The notes: generated by a model not told the origin, from the sequence alone. Counted from the stretch's first letter, positions 1-6,716 are shown. The stretch is 13,231 nt of DNA from Burkholderiales bacterium (GCA_020846575.1 JADLDQ010000213.1:1-13231); one strand, 5' to 3'. Numbers and translations: made by a program.

Positions 1-81
1 CGCTCGAACAACCCGCCGCATGAACCGATCGCCGCAGGTCAACGCATCGCAGGGCGCTTCTCGGCAGACATCAGACCACTC

Positions 82-513
82 TCAGATGACCTCCAAGGCA
101 GCCTTCCCGTCGGCAACGACTTCCGTGGCCAACTTCGTGTCCATTGTCGCCAGCCGCCCGCCGTTCGCATGCGCCAGGGCGAGCAAGTAGCTGTCGATCA
201 CCCGCGAATGGCTGGACAGGAGTGCCGGCGCGAAGTACGTGGGATCGGCGACGCTGACGCCGTCTGGCCAGAAGGCGTGTCCCGGCAAGCCGCGGATGGC
301 CACGAGAGCCTGTATCACCGCGCTCGGCGGCCCCGGCGTGTTCGGGTACTTGGGGTGGCCGACGATCCGGATGAGACCGTTCTCGGTGAGCGGACAAGTC
401 GCGAAGCTCTTGCGCCCGGTGCGGGAGAACCAGTCATGAGCCTGATCATGCTGAACATGTGCAGGATCGACGAGCGCGATCAGGACATTCACGTCCAGGA
501 GGAAGGTCGTCAC
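82..513 (-). CDS. vapC: VapC-type PIN-domain toxin (ribonuclease)
   Basis: The 143-residue product is a PIN-domain protein, the family of VapC toxins that cleave RNA using Mg2+ or Mn2+ held by acidic residues. The expected acidic residues are visible: Asp7 in LLDVNVLIAL, Glu44 in TENGLIRI, Asp107 in RVIDSYLLALA and Asp125 in LATMDTKL. Length is normal for the family and the protein looks intact. The start is GTG (511-513) and overlaps the antitoxin stop by four bases (GTGA), so the two are translationally coupled with the antitoxin first. In the family, the antitoxin binds and blocks the toxin and the complex represses its own promoter. The RNA target cannot be read from sequence. Confidence 0.9.
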   Translation of the reverse strand: MTTFLLDVNVLIALVDPAHVQHDQAHDWFSRTGRKSFATCPLTENGLIRIVGHPKYPNTPGPPSAVIQALVAIRGLPGHAFWPDGVSVADPTYFAPALLSSHSRVIDSYLLALAHANGGRLATMDTKLATEVVADGKAALEVI

Positions 514-743
514 GGCGCCTCGTCGCGCAATCGGTTGACAAGCTCCATGGTTACCGGGGAGGCCCCACGCCGGACTGCAAGAAGCGGAACGCCGTTTCGC
601 TCCGTCTTGCTGCCGCGCGTCGGGCGGGTCAGGCCTTGCCGGGCGAGTGCGGAGATCACTTCACCAACGGTCTTGTGTTCGCGCTCGGCGAGATGCTTCG
701 CGGCAGCAAGGATATCGTCATCGATGGTGAGCGTGGTCCGCAC
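510..743 (-). CDS. vapB: VapB-type antitoxin
   Basis: The 77-residue protein begins (V/M)RTTLTIDDDILAAAKHLA, the beta strand and first helix of a ribbon-helix-helix DNA-binding domain, with KTVGEVISALARQGL as the second helix. The C-terminal half (PLLAVRRGASPVTMELVNRLRDE) would be the toxin-wrapping part. The frame is open up to 875, but GTG at 743 is preferred. It has an AGGTG Shine-Dalgarno five bases upstream, and the promoter at 776-804 would put the transcript start inside the longer frame. It overlaps the toxin gene by four bases, as is typical of VapBC operons. By family analogy it is a labile neutraliser and autorepressor. The exact VapB subtype is uncertain. Confidence 0.83.
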   Translation of the reverse strand: MRTTLTIDDDILAAAKHLAEREHKTVGEVISALARQGLTRPTRGSKTERNGVPLLAVRRGASPVTMELVNRLRDEAP

Positions 744-775
744 GGATTCACCTGCTTCTGAATCGGATGCCGCGC

Positions 776-804
776 ATAATACATCACGCATCACGTGACA
801 GCAA
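776..804 (-). promoter_or_regulatory. sigma70-type promoter and candidate operator of the vapBC pair
   Basis: Read on the minus strand, TTGCTG (799-804) is followed after exactly 17 bases by TATTAT (776-781). This is close to the sigma70 consensus and would start transcription near 769, about 25 bases before the antitoxin GTG. The spacer holds two adjacent copies of CGTGATG (plus-strand CATCACG at 782-788 and 789-795) and an overlapping palindrome TCACGTGA (791-798). Repeats lying between -35 and -10 are where an autorepressing VapBC complex would be expected to bind. The promoter is read directly; the operator role is inference. Confidence 0.62.
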
Positions 805-988
805 AGGCCGAGCGTGCAAGCGGAATCCGGCTTCGGAGACGGCCGAGCGCAACTGACCGTGTTTCTGATGTCCAACGTTCGAGTTCACGCGCGGGCAACA
901 GAGGGAGAAGCCGGCGGTTGAACGTCGGGAAGGAACGATGGGTTGCGCATTGCCGCCGCTCTTGCCGAACCACAAGCGCTGAGCATGG

Positions 989-1279
989 TCAGCGCGCGGC
1001 CCAGTAGCCCGGCTCACGGTGCTGATGGGCAACTGCGTAGATCTGTGGGCAGGATTCGCTGGGCTCGTCGATGAGCGAGTAGGCAAACCGATCGAAGTGG
1101 CATGCGCGCAGACCGCTGTCGGCGTGCGGCCCACGTGCTTGATTCTCGACCAGCCGATCTCGAACGCGCTCGAACTCCGCGAGGAACGCTCCCGCGACAG
1201 CGCGACTCGCATGCCCGGCATAGTAGACCGCAGCCTCGCCAGGCCCGGCCTCGGCATCAGGGTGAAGCCAGCAGCTCAC
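989..1279 (-). CDS. RelE/ParE-family toxin
   Basis: The 96-residue product follows the RelE/ParE plan: an N-terminal helix pair (DAEAGPGEAAVYYAGHAS, then AFLAEFERVRDRLVEN), a RGPHADSGLRACHFDRFAYSLI strand region, and the C-terminal strand IYAVAHQHREPGYW, which is a strong family signature. Such proteins poison ribosome-dependent translation or DNA gyrase, depending on subtype. The start is uncertain. GTG at 1277-1279 gives a normal-length protein and overlaps an upstream stop as GTGA, but lacks a clear Shine-Dalgarno. The frame is open further up to 1408, where the residues do not look like this family. No intact antitoxin is recognised beside it, so it may be an orphan, degraded or silent copy. 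Confidence 0.68.
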   Translation of the reverse strand: MSCWLHPDAEAGPGEAAVYYAGHASRAVAGAFLAEFERVRDRLVENQARGPHADSGLRACHFDRFAYSLIDEPSESCPQIYAVAHQHREPGYWAAR

Positions 1280-1374
1280 GCGAGGCGTGCGCGAACCCGT
1301 GCAAGCGCCGCATCTCCCGGAACCACATCGCAAGCTTGCCGGCCTGAAGGTCCTCGTGCCGAAAGACCGCGGCG
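1276..1374 (-). pseudogene. possible degraded antitoxin partner of the RelE/ParE toxin
   Basis: Directly upstream of the toxin one frame ends DVVPGDAALARVRARLA with a stop overlapping the toxin start (GTGA), as antitoxin genes often do. Just before it, a different frame reads HEDLQAGKL. Joined, the two resemble the C-terminal end of small antitoxins of the type 'aGrVvPheEalarvrar', so a one-base frameshift may have split the gene. The N-terminal part is not recognisable. This rests on weak similarity over about 25 residues. The alternative is that the region is simply noncoding. Confidence 0.25.
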
Positions 1375-1476
1375 GGACATCGGCGTGATGCGCCTGGACC
1401 AGGCGCACGGCTGATTTCCCCCGTCGCGCATTCCCGCCCGCCCGGGAGTATTCTTACGGCGGCGGGTGCCGCAATT

Positions 1477-1486
1477 GAACCGGTTC
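1477..1486. promoter_or_regulatory. perfect 10-bp palindrome upstream of the selenoprotein gene
   Basis: GAACCGGTTC is a perfect inverted repeat lying 67 bases before the ATG of the selenoprotein gene, in a place where a regulator could bind. No convincing -35/-10 pair could be aligned to it. A palindrome of this length can occur by chance in GC-rich DNA. Confidence 0.2.
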
Positions 1487-1537
1487 CAGCGTGACCCGCG
1501 CGCTTTTCTGCTTCGAGCGCGGCAGCAGGACAATTCC

Positions 1538-1544
1538 AGGGAGG
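1538..1544 (+). promoter_or_regulatory. ribosome binding site fixing the selenoprotein start
   Basis: AGGGAGG lies nine bases before ATG 1554. It decides for this start over the earlier in-frame ATG at 1491, whose product begins with an unlikely MTRALFCFERGSRT stretch. Confidence 0.7.
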
Positions 1545-1553
1545 CGTTTCGCG

Positions 1554-3266
1554 ATGAACACCCGGCAGTCCGAGCCGCCTTCCGACATCGGTGCGGGCGG
1601 CGCGAGCGCAGCGCAGCCCAGGCAGGTCTGGGATCTCGTCAATCCCGAGGGCGCCATCCGGGTCACGCCGCTGAAACTCGGCGCCAGGCCCGAGTCGCTG
1701 CGCGGCAAGACGGTCGTTCTCAGGTGGAACGGCAAGCACAACGGCAATGTCTTTCTCGAACGTGTCGGCGAGCAGCTTGCCGAGCAGGTCGAGGGGATCC
1801 GGATCGTCAAGGCCTGGGAAACGGTGCCCGAGAGCCTGGAGCCTACCAGCACCGGCCAGCAGGCGAGCATGGCGCTCGCCGGGAAGATCCTGGCGCTCAA
1901 ACCCGATCTGGTCATCGGCTCCCAGGGCGACTGAGGGTCCTGCACCACCGGGCTGGTAGTTGACCAGCTCAACATCGAACGGCTGCAGATCCCGACCGTC
2001 ACGGTTCTCACCTCGGAGTTCGTGGGACTGGGCAAGGTCACGGCGCAGAGCCAGGGCGCCGCCGAAGGCTATCCCTTCATTTCGGTTCCGCATCCCGTGG
2101 GGATGATCCCCGCCGAGGAGGTCCGGCGCAAAGCGGATGACGCAGTGCAGGAGCTGCTGGGAACGGCGCTGCACTGGCAGCCGCGGCCGCGCTCGCCGGA
2201 GTCGCCCTGCGAGGCCGGCGGCCTGGGCTTCGAGGGCAGCGTTCACGAACTGAACAGGTTCTTCTTCGAGAAGGGATGGTCGCTGGGTCTGCCCATCCTG
2301 CCCCCGACGCACGAGGCAGTGGCACGCATGGTCCGGGCGACGAAGCGCGAAACGCACGCCGTGATCGGCCAGGTCCCGCCGCGCATGGGTCTGCTCACCG
2401 TGGAGCTCGCCGCGGCGCATGCCGTGATGGCCGGCTGCCGGCCCGAATACATGCCTGTACTGATCGCGGCGCTTGAAGCCATGCTGGAACCCGAGGTCAA
2501 CTGGGTCGGAGCGGCCACAACCACGGCGACGACCTCGGCCGTGGTCATCGTCAACGGCCCGGTGGTGAAGCAGATCGGCATCGCCTCGCGACAAGGCGCC
2601 GCTGGTGCGGACCACCACCCGAACGTATCGATGGGGTACGCGATCAATCTGATCGCGGACATCGTGGGCGGTGCGAAGTCTCCCAGCCCCGACAAGTCGA
2701 CGCTGGGGGCGCCTTCCGACCTGGTCTGCTGGTTCTTCGCCGAGAACGAGGATGCGCTTCCCGAGGGCTGGCAGCCGCTGCACGTGCAGCGGGGGTTCGA
2801 CCGGGGCGACAGCGTCGTGACATTCATGGCGGCCTACCCGCCTGCGGACAACGCAGACCATTGGAGCGCCACCCCCGAGGAGCACCTCGAGTGGTGGGCG
2901 CACTTGGTGAGCCCATTGACGGCGGTGGGAGGGCCCTGCGAGGTGAACCAGATGGATCGCCACTACCTGATCGGCATCGGTCCGGAGCACGCCGCACTCG
3001 TTGCAGGGGGCGGATGGAGCCAGGACGTCTTCAAGAGGAGATTCTGGGAGCGCGTGCGCAGCCCCCTCTCGGCGTGGCCCAGGGGCGGACCTCACAGGGA
3101 TGGCCTTGCAGAGCGAGTCGGAACGCTCAGCCCTGATACGCTCAGCCCGGTGACGATGCAGCCCCGGCAGTTTCTCACCGTCATCACCGGAGGCGCAGGC
3201 AAGCATTCCCACTATTTCGCGCCCTTTCCCCGCTGTTCGCCCGCGAGCAGGAAGGTGGGGCTCTGA
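1554..3266 (+). CDS. UGSC-family selenoprotein, Sec encoded by in-frame TGA at 1932-1934
   Basis: ATG 1554, with a strong Shine-Dalgarno, opens a frame that meets TGA at 1932-1934 and continues in the same frame to TGA 3264-3266. Reading the internal TGA as selenocysteine gives 570 residues. The junction reads LVIGSQGD-U-GSCTTGLVVDQL, so Sec127 and Cys130 form U-G-S-C, the motif naming the UGSC (seleno)protein family known from bacterial selenoproteomes. The similarity continues on both sides of the TGA: VLRWNGKHNGNVFLERV before it, and IPTVTVLTSEFVGLGK and PHPVGMIPAEEVRRKADDAV after it. A second domain (residues about 224-570) starts FEGSVHELNRFFFEKGW and ends VITGGAGKHSHYF; I cannot name its fold. 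No signal peptide or membrane segment is seen, so it is probably cytoplasmic. UxxC suggests a redox or selenolate-nucleophile role, but the reaction is unknown. Decoding needs selA, selB, selC and selD elsewhere in the genome. The alternative is a nonsense mutation, which the hairpin and the UGSC match argue against. Confidence 0.88.
1935..1993 (+). promoter_or_regulatory. bacterial SECIS element for UGA recoding
   Basis: Directly after the UGA the RNA can form an eight-pair upper stem, 1950-1957 (GGGCUGGU) with 1963-1970 (ACCAGCUC), including one G-U pair, closed by a five-base loop AGUUG (1958-1962). The loop starts 23 bases after the UGA and has G as its second base, both within the usual bacterial SECIS model. 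A lower stem is also possible: 1935-1937 with 1991-1993, and 1940-1944 (CUGCA) with 1984-1988 (UGCAG). SelB would bind the apical part. The bulged U of the E. coli fdhF element is not evident. Confidence 0.75.
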
Positions 3267-3283
3267 GCGCAAGGCGCTTGCGC
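3267..3283 (+). terminator. hairpin directly after the selenoprotein stop codon
   Basis: GCGCAAG (3267-3273) and CTTGCGC (3277-3283) form a perfect seven-pair stem around a GCG loop, starting the base after the stop. No run of T follows, so it is not a classical intrinsic terminator. It may protect the mRNA end or stop transcription weakly. Confidence 0.35.
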
Positions 3284-3598
3284 CGGTTCGGACACACATC
3301 GCAGGCAATCCATGTGGAAGACATCGTGCGGCGGCGTCGCGGCCGGGTTCGGGGAGCGCGAGAAGTGCTGTTGCCGCACACCTGCCTTGCGGCAGAGCGA
3401 GGACGCACGAGGTTTGCCCGGAAGATGATCACCCCGAGGACGCACAAGGTTTACCCGGAAAATGATCACCCGTCGCACCCGCTGCTGCCGGTCATTCCGG
3501 GTTCGCGAGTGAGGTGAGCGACCGCAGCGGCGACCAGGAAGGGGCGCACCCCCAGTTCACTCCGGAACGGGGTCCATCCCCAATAAAGGGAGGGAGAA
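3284..3598. other. intergenic region with hairpin and direct repeats, no gene seen
   Basis: No frame here has protein-like composition. A seven-pair inverted repeat, TGCCGCA (3372-3378) with TGCGGCA (3388-3394), precedes the 37-bp direct repeat at 3398-3471. The last 30 bases hold the purine-rich ribosome binding site of the next gene (GGGAGGGAG, 3588-3596). No convincing promoter was found. Confidence 0.5.
3398..3471. repeat. two 37-bp direct repeats, possible insertion-sequence end remnant
   Basis: Unit 1 (3398-3434) and unit 2 (3435-3471) are adjacent and identical at 34 of 37 positions. All three differences are G in unit 1 and A in unit 2. Read on the minus strand, each unit begins GGGTGATCAT and contains CCGGG(T/C)AAACC. 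Repeated GTGATCATTTT-like blocks are seen at the ends of some IS21-family elements, so a relic end is possible. No transposase remains nearby. The repeat is seen directly; the IS origin is a guess. Confidence 0.8.
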
Positions 3599-4630
3599 AT
3601 GGCTACGATGTCATGGACAATGTCATGGAAGACAGCATCTTCGCCGGGCAATGCACTGTGCCTGTGGAAGCTCGCCACGCTCGGGGCGGCGATCTGCGCT
3701 GTTCTGAGCACACCGGTCGGCGCGCAGACCTGGCCCCAGCGCAACGTCAGGTTCATCCTGCCCTTCGGCACCGGTACGGCAACCGATGTCTCGGCACGCC
3801 TGCTCGGCGAGCGCCTGGGCGCGCGCTGGGGCAAGCCCGTCATCGTCGACAATCGGCCGGGCGGCGACGGTCTGATCGCGATGGGCGCTTTCGTTGCCGC
3901 ACAGGATGACCACGTGCTGCTGTTTGCATCCACTGCATCCTTCCTTGCGCACCCCTACACCCAGGAAAAGCTGCCTTACAACCTGGAGCGGGACCTGGCG
4001 CCGATCGCACGATTGACCGACACGGTTCTGTCGGTCGGCGTCCCGGCTGCGTCCGCCACCAGGAGCGTGGCCGATTTCGTGCGCGCGGCGCGCGCCCTGC
4101 CGGGCAAGTACAACGCGGCCGGCGCGGCCGGCTTGCCCGAGTTCACCATGGACGCGTTCCTGAAATCCGAGAAGCTCGATGCCAGGAAAGTGCCCTACAA
4201 AGACGTGGTGCAGGCGGCGCGCGACCTCGCCGAGGACCGCATCCAGTTCCTGCTTTCTTCGGTCGCGGTGGTGCGCACGCTGATCGACGCCGGCAGGATC
4301 CGCAGTGTCGCGATCGCGGCGCGCCAGCGCTCGCCGCTCTTCAAGGACATTCCTTCGGTGGTCGAAGCCGGTTATCCCCTGCTGGCGGTGGAGACCACCG
4401 CCGGGCTCTACGGTCCGCGGGGAATGCCGCTCGAATTGCGCCGGCGCATCGGTGCCGAAGTCATCGAGGCAATCAACGATCCCGCCATCACGGCGAAGAT
4501 CGCCGCCACCGGTCAGGACGTGAGAACCGGCGGGCCCGAAGAACTCGCGGCCACGCTCAGACAGCAGACTGCCAACACGACTTCCATCGCGAAGATCCTG
4601 GGAATGCCGGCGATCGCCCGGAGCGATTAG
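3599..4630 (+). CDS. Bug/TctC-family periplasmic substrate-binding protein
   Basis: This 343-residue protein belongs to the Bug (TctC) family, binding proteins that capture carboxylates or other small organic solutes, some of which serve tripartite tricarboxylate transporters. A hydrophobic signal segment (LATLGAAICAVLSTPVGAQ, residues about 25-43) is followed by the family opening TWPQRNVRFILPFGTGTATD. Later family landmarks are VIVDNRPGGDG, LPYNLERDLAPIARL, KVPYKD and GLYGPRGMP. The GTGTATD segment differs from the common PPGG..D form. ATG 3599 has a strong Shine-Dalgarno (GGGAGGGAG). ATGs at 3608 and 3620 are alternatives, and lie in a near-perfect 12-base tandem duplication (3608-3631) that lengthens the signal peptide's N-terminal region. 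No permease genes adjoin it. The ligand cannot be predicted. Confidence 0.9.
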   Translation: MATMSWTMSWKTASSPGNALCLWKLATLGAAICAVLSTPVGAQTWPQRNVRFILPFGTGTATDVSARLLGERLGARWGKPVIVDNRPGGDGLIAMGAFVAAQDDHVLLFASTASFLAHPYTQEKLPYNLERDLAPIARLTDTVLSVGVPAASATRSVADFVRAARALPGKYNAAGAAGLPEFTMDAFLKSEKLDARKVPYKDVVQAARDLAEDRIQFLLSSVAVVRTLIDAGRIRSVAIAARQRSPLFKDIPSVVEAGYPLLAVETTAGLYGPRGMPLELRRRIGAEVIEAINDPAITAKIAATGQDVRTGGPEELAATLRQQTANTTSIAKILGMPAIARSD

Positions 4631-4682
4631 AACGGCTCGGGCGGGCAACGGCGTCCAAGCGCACCTCACCCCGCGATCCGCG

Positions 4683-4710
4683 GCGCGCGGCGCCTGTGGG
4701 CGCCGCGCGT
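4683..4710. terminator. strong hairpin between convergent genes
   Basis: CGCGCGGCGCC (4684-4694) pairs perfectly with GGCGCCGCGCG (4699-4709) around a TGTG loop, and a G-T pair can extend it. It lies between two genes that end towards each other (stops near 4630 and 4806), a usual place for a bidirectional terminator. No T tract follows directly on either strand. Confidence 0.45.
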
Positions 4711-4805
4711 GCTCGCTTGATCCAGATCGCTTTATTACCGACCGGCGCCGCTCCAACGGGGAGCGGATGACCGCGCTCGATTCTCGAGCCGGCGCGCGCG
4801 TGACC

Positions 4806-5570
4806 TCAGTACATGTAGTGGCCGCCGTTCACGTGCAGCACCTGCCCCGAAACGAACCCGCCGCCTTCGGAGGCGAGGAACGCGCAGGCAGCCGCCACCT
4901 CGGCCACCCCGCCCATGCGCCGCAGCGGGATCTCCCTGGCGATCGCCTCGCGCGGCTGGTGCGCGTACTGCGACCAGTCGCGCTCGGTGTCGATCGCGCC
5001 CGGCGCGAGCGTGTTCGCGGTGATGCCGTCGGGGCCGAACTCGCGCGCGAGCGCCTTGGCGAGGCCGTGCAGACCGGCCTTGGCGGTCACGTTGTGCGCC
5101 CGCTGCGTGACCTGGCCCCAGAAGCCGTCGAAGCCGGAGATCAGCACGATGCGGCCCCAGCCGCGCGCGCGCATGTGCGGAATGACGTTCCTCGCGAGAT
5201 AGAACGCGGGCGTCAGGTTGGTACCGAGTACGCGCTCCCAGTCCTCGAGGCTGATCTCCAGGAAAGGCTGCATCGGCCGCATCGCCACGTTCGACACGGC
5301 GATGTCCGCCGAGCCGAAGCGGCCCACCGCGTCCAGCACCATGCGCCTCACCTCGTCGTGCGAGGCGACATCGGCCATGACGCCGAGCGCCTGACCGCCG
5401 GCGCGCTCGATCTCGGCCACCACGGCGCTTACCGCACCCGCGTCGCGGTGGCCGTTGACCACCACGCTGGCGCCGCGCGCGGCGAGTTCGAGCGCGATCG
5501 CGCGGCCGATGTTGCGGCCCGAACCGGTGACGATGGCGGTGCGGCCCGCCAGCGGTTTGCCTTGCTCCAA
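4806..5570 (-). CDS. short-chain dehydrogenase/reductase, atypical active site
   Basis: The 254-residue protein has the SDR Rossmann fold: cofactor loop TGSGRNIG (15-22), Asp67-Val68 after the fourth strand, VSNVA (92-96) where NNAG normally stands, Asn118 in the helix, and the C-terminal substrate loop LAPGAIDTERD then VSGQVLHVNGG. It resembles FabG-like 3-oxoacyl or sugar dehydrogenases. Lys164 is present, but the residue four before it, normally the catalytic Tyr, is Asn160 (AHNVTAKAGL), and the Ser region reads LISGFDG. It may use other residues or not be a classical oxidoreductase. Start is TTG (5568-5570), supported by AGGAG seven bases upstream. It is divergent from the next Bug gene, and a shared pathway is plausible but unproven. 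Confidence 0.88.
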   Translation of the reverse strand: MEQGKPLAGRTAIVTGSGRNIGRAIALELAARGASVVVNGHRDAGAVSAVVAEIERAGGQALGVMADVASHDEVRRMVLDAVGRFGSADIAVSNVAMRPMQPFLEISLEDWERVLGTNLTPAFYLARNVIPHMRARGWGRIVLISGFDGFWGQVTQRAHNVTAKAGLHGLAKALAREFGPDGITANTLAPGAIDTERDWSQYAHQPREAIAREIPLRRMGGVAEVAAACAFLASEGGGFVSGQVLHVNGGHYMY

Positions 5571-5577
5571 GTCCGTT

Positions 5578-5582
5578 CTCCT
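5578..5582 (-). promoter_or_regulatory. ribosome binding site supporting a TTG start
   Basis: On the minus strand AGGAG stands seven bases before TTG 5570. This spacing, together with the normal SDR N-terminus (ten residues or so before the first strand), decides for the TTG. Confidence 0.65.
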
Positions 5583-5590
5583 GCCTTGCG

Positions 5591-5618
5591 TTGACGCGGC
5601 CGAACGCCTGCGCTTAAT
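5591..5618 (+). promoter_or_regulatory. weak candidate promoter for the second Bug gene
   Basis: TTGACG (5591-5596) is followed after 16 bases by CTTAAT (5613-5618), giving a start near 5625 and a leader of about 70 bases. The -35 is good but the -10 lacks the conserved first T and second A, so it would be weak or need an activator. It lies in the 126-base gap between divergent genes. Confidence 0.33.
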
Positions 5619-5696
5619 CTACGGGCAATCGCCGCGGCAGGCAATTCGCGCCGCACACCGCGTGCGCCATCCGCGAAGCAACCGGGGGGACCATTC

Positions 5697-6671
5697 ATGT
5701 CGAGGCTCGGATTCGCCGCGGCCGTGCTGCTGGCCGCAGCAGCGTTCTTCGCTTCCAGTACGGCGGCGCAATCCTGGCCCGCCAAACCGATCCGGCTGAT
5801 CGTGCCTTATCCGCCGGGGGGCTCCACCGACCTGCTGGGGCGAGCGGTCGCCGGCAGGCTTCCGGATGCGCTCGGCGTGCAGTTGCTCGTCGAGAACATG
5901 GGCGGCGCGGGCGGCATGCTCGGCTCGGCCGCAGCGGCGCGCGCGGCGCCGGACGGCTACACCTTCCTGCTCGGCACCGGCGCCACCCATGGCATCACGC
6001 TGTTCATGTCGAAGACGGTGCCCTACGACCCGGTCAGGGACTTCACTCCGCTCACCGCCGCGGTCGAGGTGCCGATCGCGCTCGCGGTGCACCCCTCGGT
6101 TCCCGCGGCGAATGCGAGGGAGCTGATCGAATACGCGAAGAAGACGCCGGGCAAGCTGTCCTACGGCAGCTCCGGCACCGGCTCGCCGCACCACCTCTCG
6201 GGCGAACTGCTCAAGCAGGTGGGCGCGCTCGACATCGTGCACGTTCCGTACAAGGGCGCCGGCCCGTCGATGCAGGATCTGCTCGGCGCTCAGATCCCGA
6301 TCGTGTTCACCACGCTCTCGACCGCGCTGCCGCATCATCGCAGCGGAAAGATCCGGATCCTCGGGCTGGTGGAAGCCAGGCGCCAGCCGAGCGTCCCCGA
6401 GGTGCCGGCCATCGGCGAGTCGGTGCCCGGCTACGTGATGCCGAGTTCCTGGCTCGGCTTCTTCGGCCCGGCGAAGATGCCCGAGTCGATCGTTGCGCGC
6501 CTGTCGGGCGAAATCGTCAGAGCGGTGCACTCGCCCGAGGTGCGCGCGAAGCTCGAGGCTGCCGGCATGCCGGTCACCGGTACCAGCGCCGCCGAGTTCG
6601 CGAAGATGGTGCGCGAGGACATCGAAACGTTCCGCAGGATCATCCAGAACGCCGGCCTGAAGCCCGAATGA
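5697..6671 (+). CDS. Bug/TctC-family periplasmic substrate-binding protein
   Basis: A 324-residue typical Bug protein. Residues 1-24 are a signal peptide (RLGFAAAVLLAAAAFFASSTAAQ), followed by SWPAKPIRLIVPYPPGGSTD, the standard opening of the family. Further landmarks are VENMGGAGGMLGSAAAARAAPDGYT, VPYDPVRDFTPLTA, YGSSGTGSPHHLSGELLK, IVHVPYKGAGPSMQDLLG and WLGFFGPAKMP. The two-lobed fold closes on an organic ligand in the periplasm. Length is normal. ATG 5697 has a GGGGGGA ribosome site seven bases upstream. A terminator follows its stop, so it seems to be a single-gene unit. It is clearly diverged from the Bug protein at 3599, so the pair is not a recent duplication. Confidence 0.94.
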   Translation: MSRLGFAAAVLLAAAAFFASSTAAQSWPAKPIRLIVPYPPGGSTDLLGRAVAGRLPDALGVQLLVENMGGAGGMLGSAAAARAAPDGYTFLLGTGATHGITLFMSKTVPYDPVRDFTPLTAAVEVPIALAVHPSVPAANARELIEYAKKTPGKLSYGSSGTGSPHHLSGELLKQVGALDIVHVPYKGAGPSMQDLLGAQIPIVFTTLSTALPHHRSGKIRILGLVEARRQPSVPEVPAIGESVPGYVMPSSWLGFFGPAKMPESIVARLSGEIVRAVHSPEVRAKLEAAGMPVTGTSAAEFAKMVREDIETFRRIIQNAGLKPE

Positions 6672-6686
6672 GACTGGATCACACAG

Positions 6687-6716
6687 CGCTGGGCGCCTAG
6701 CCGAGCGTTCTCTTAT
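6687..6716 (+). terminator. intrinsic terminator of the second Bug gene
   Basis: CGCTGGGC (6687-6694) pairs with GCCGAGCG (6700-6707) with one G-G mismatch around a five-base loop. It is followed directly by the T-rich TTCTCTTAT and starts 16 bases after the stop codon. This is the best intrinsic terminator in the window. Confidence 0.58.

Noticed and set aside
1475..1503. TTGAAC as a -35 box for the selenoprotein gene
   Set aside because: No acceptable -10 at 16-18 bases; the sequence there is GCGCGC.
2022..3266. Separate 414-residue gene starting at GTG 2022
   Set aside because: It is in the same frame as the ORF ending at TGA 1934, has no ribosome site, and starts in the middle of a conserved-looking region (TVTVLTSEFVGLGK). 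It is the 3' part of the selenoprotein gene.
1257..3308. 683-residue minus-strand ORF
   Set aside because: Its composition is that of a shadow frame (Arg, His and Ala rich) and it lies opposite the selenoprotein gene, which has family motifs and a ribosome site.
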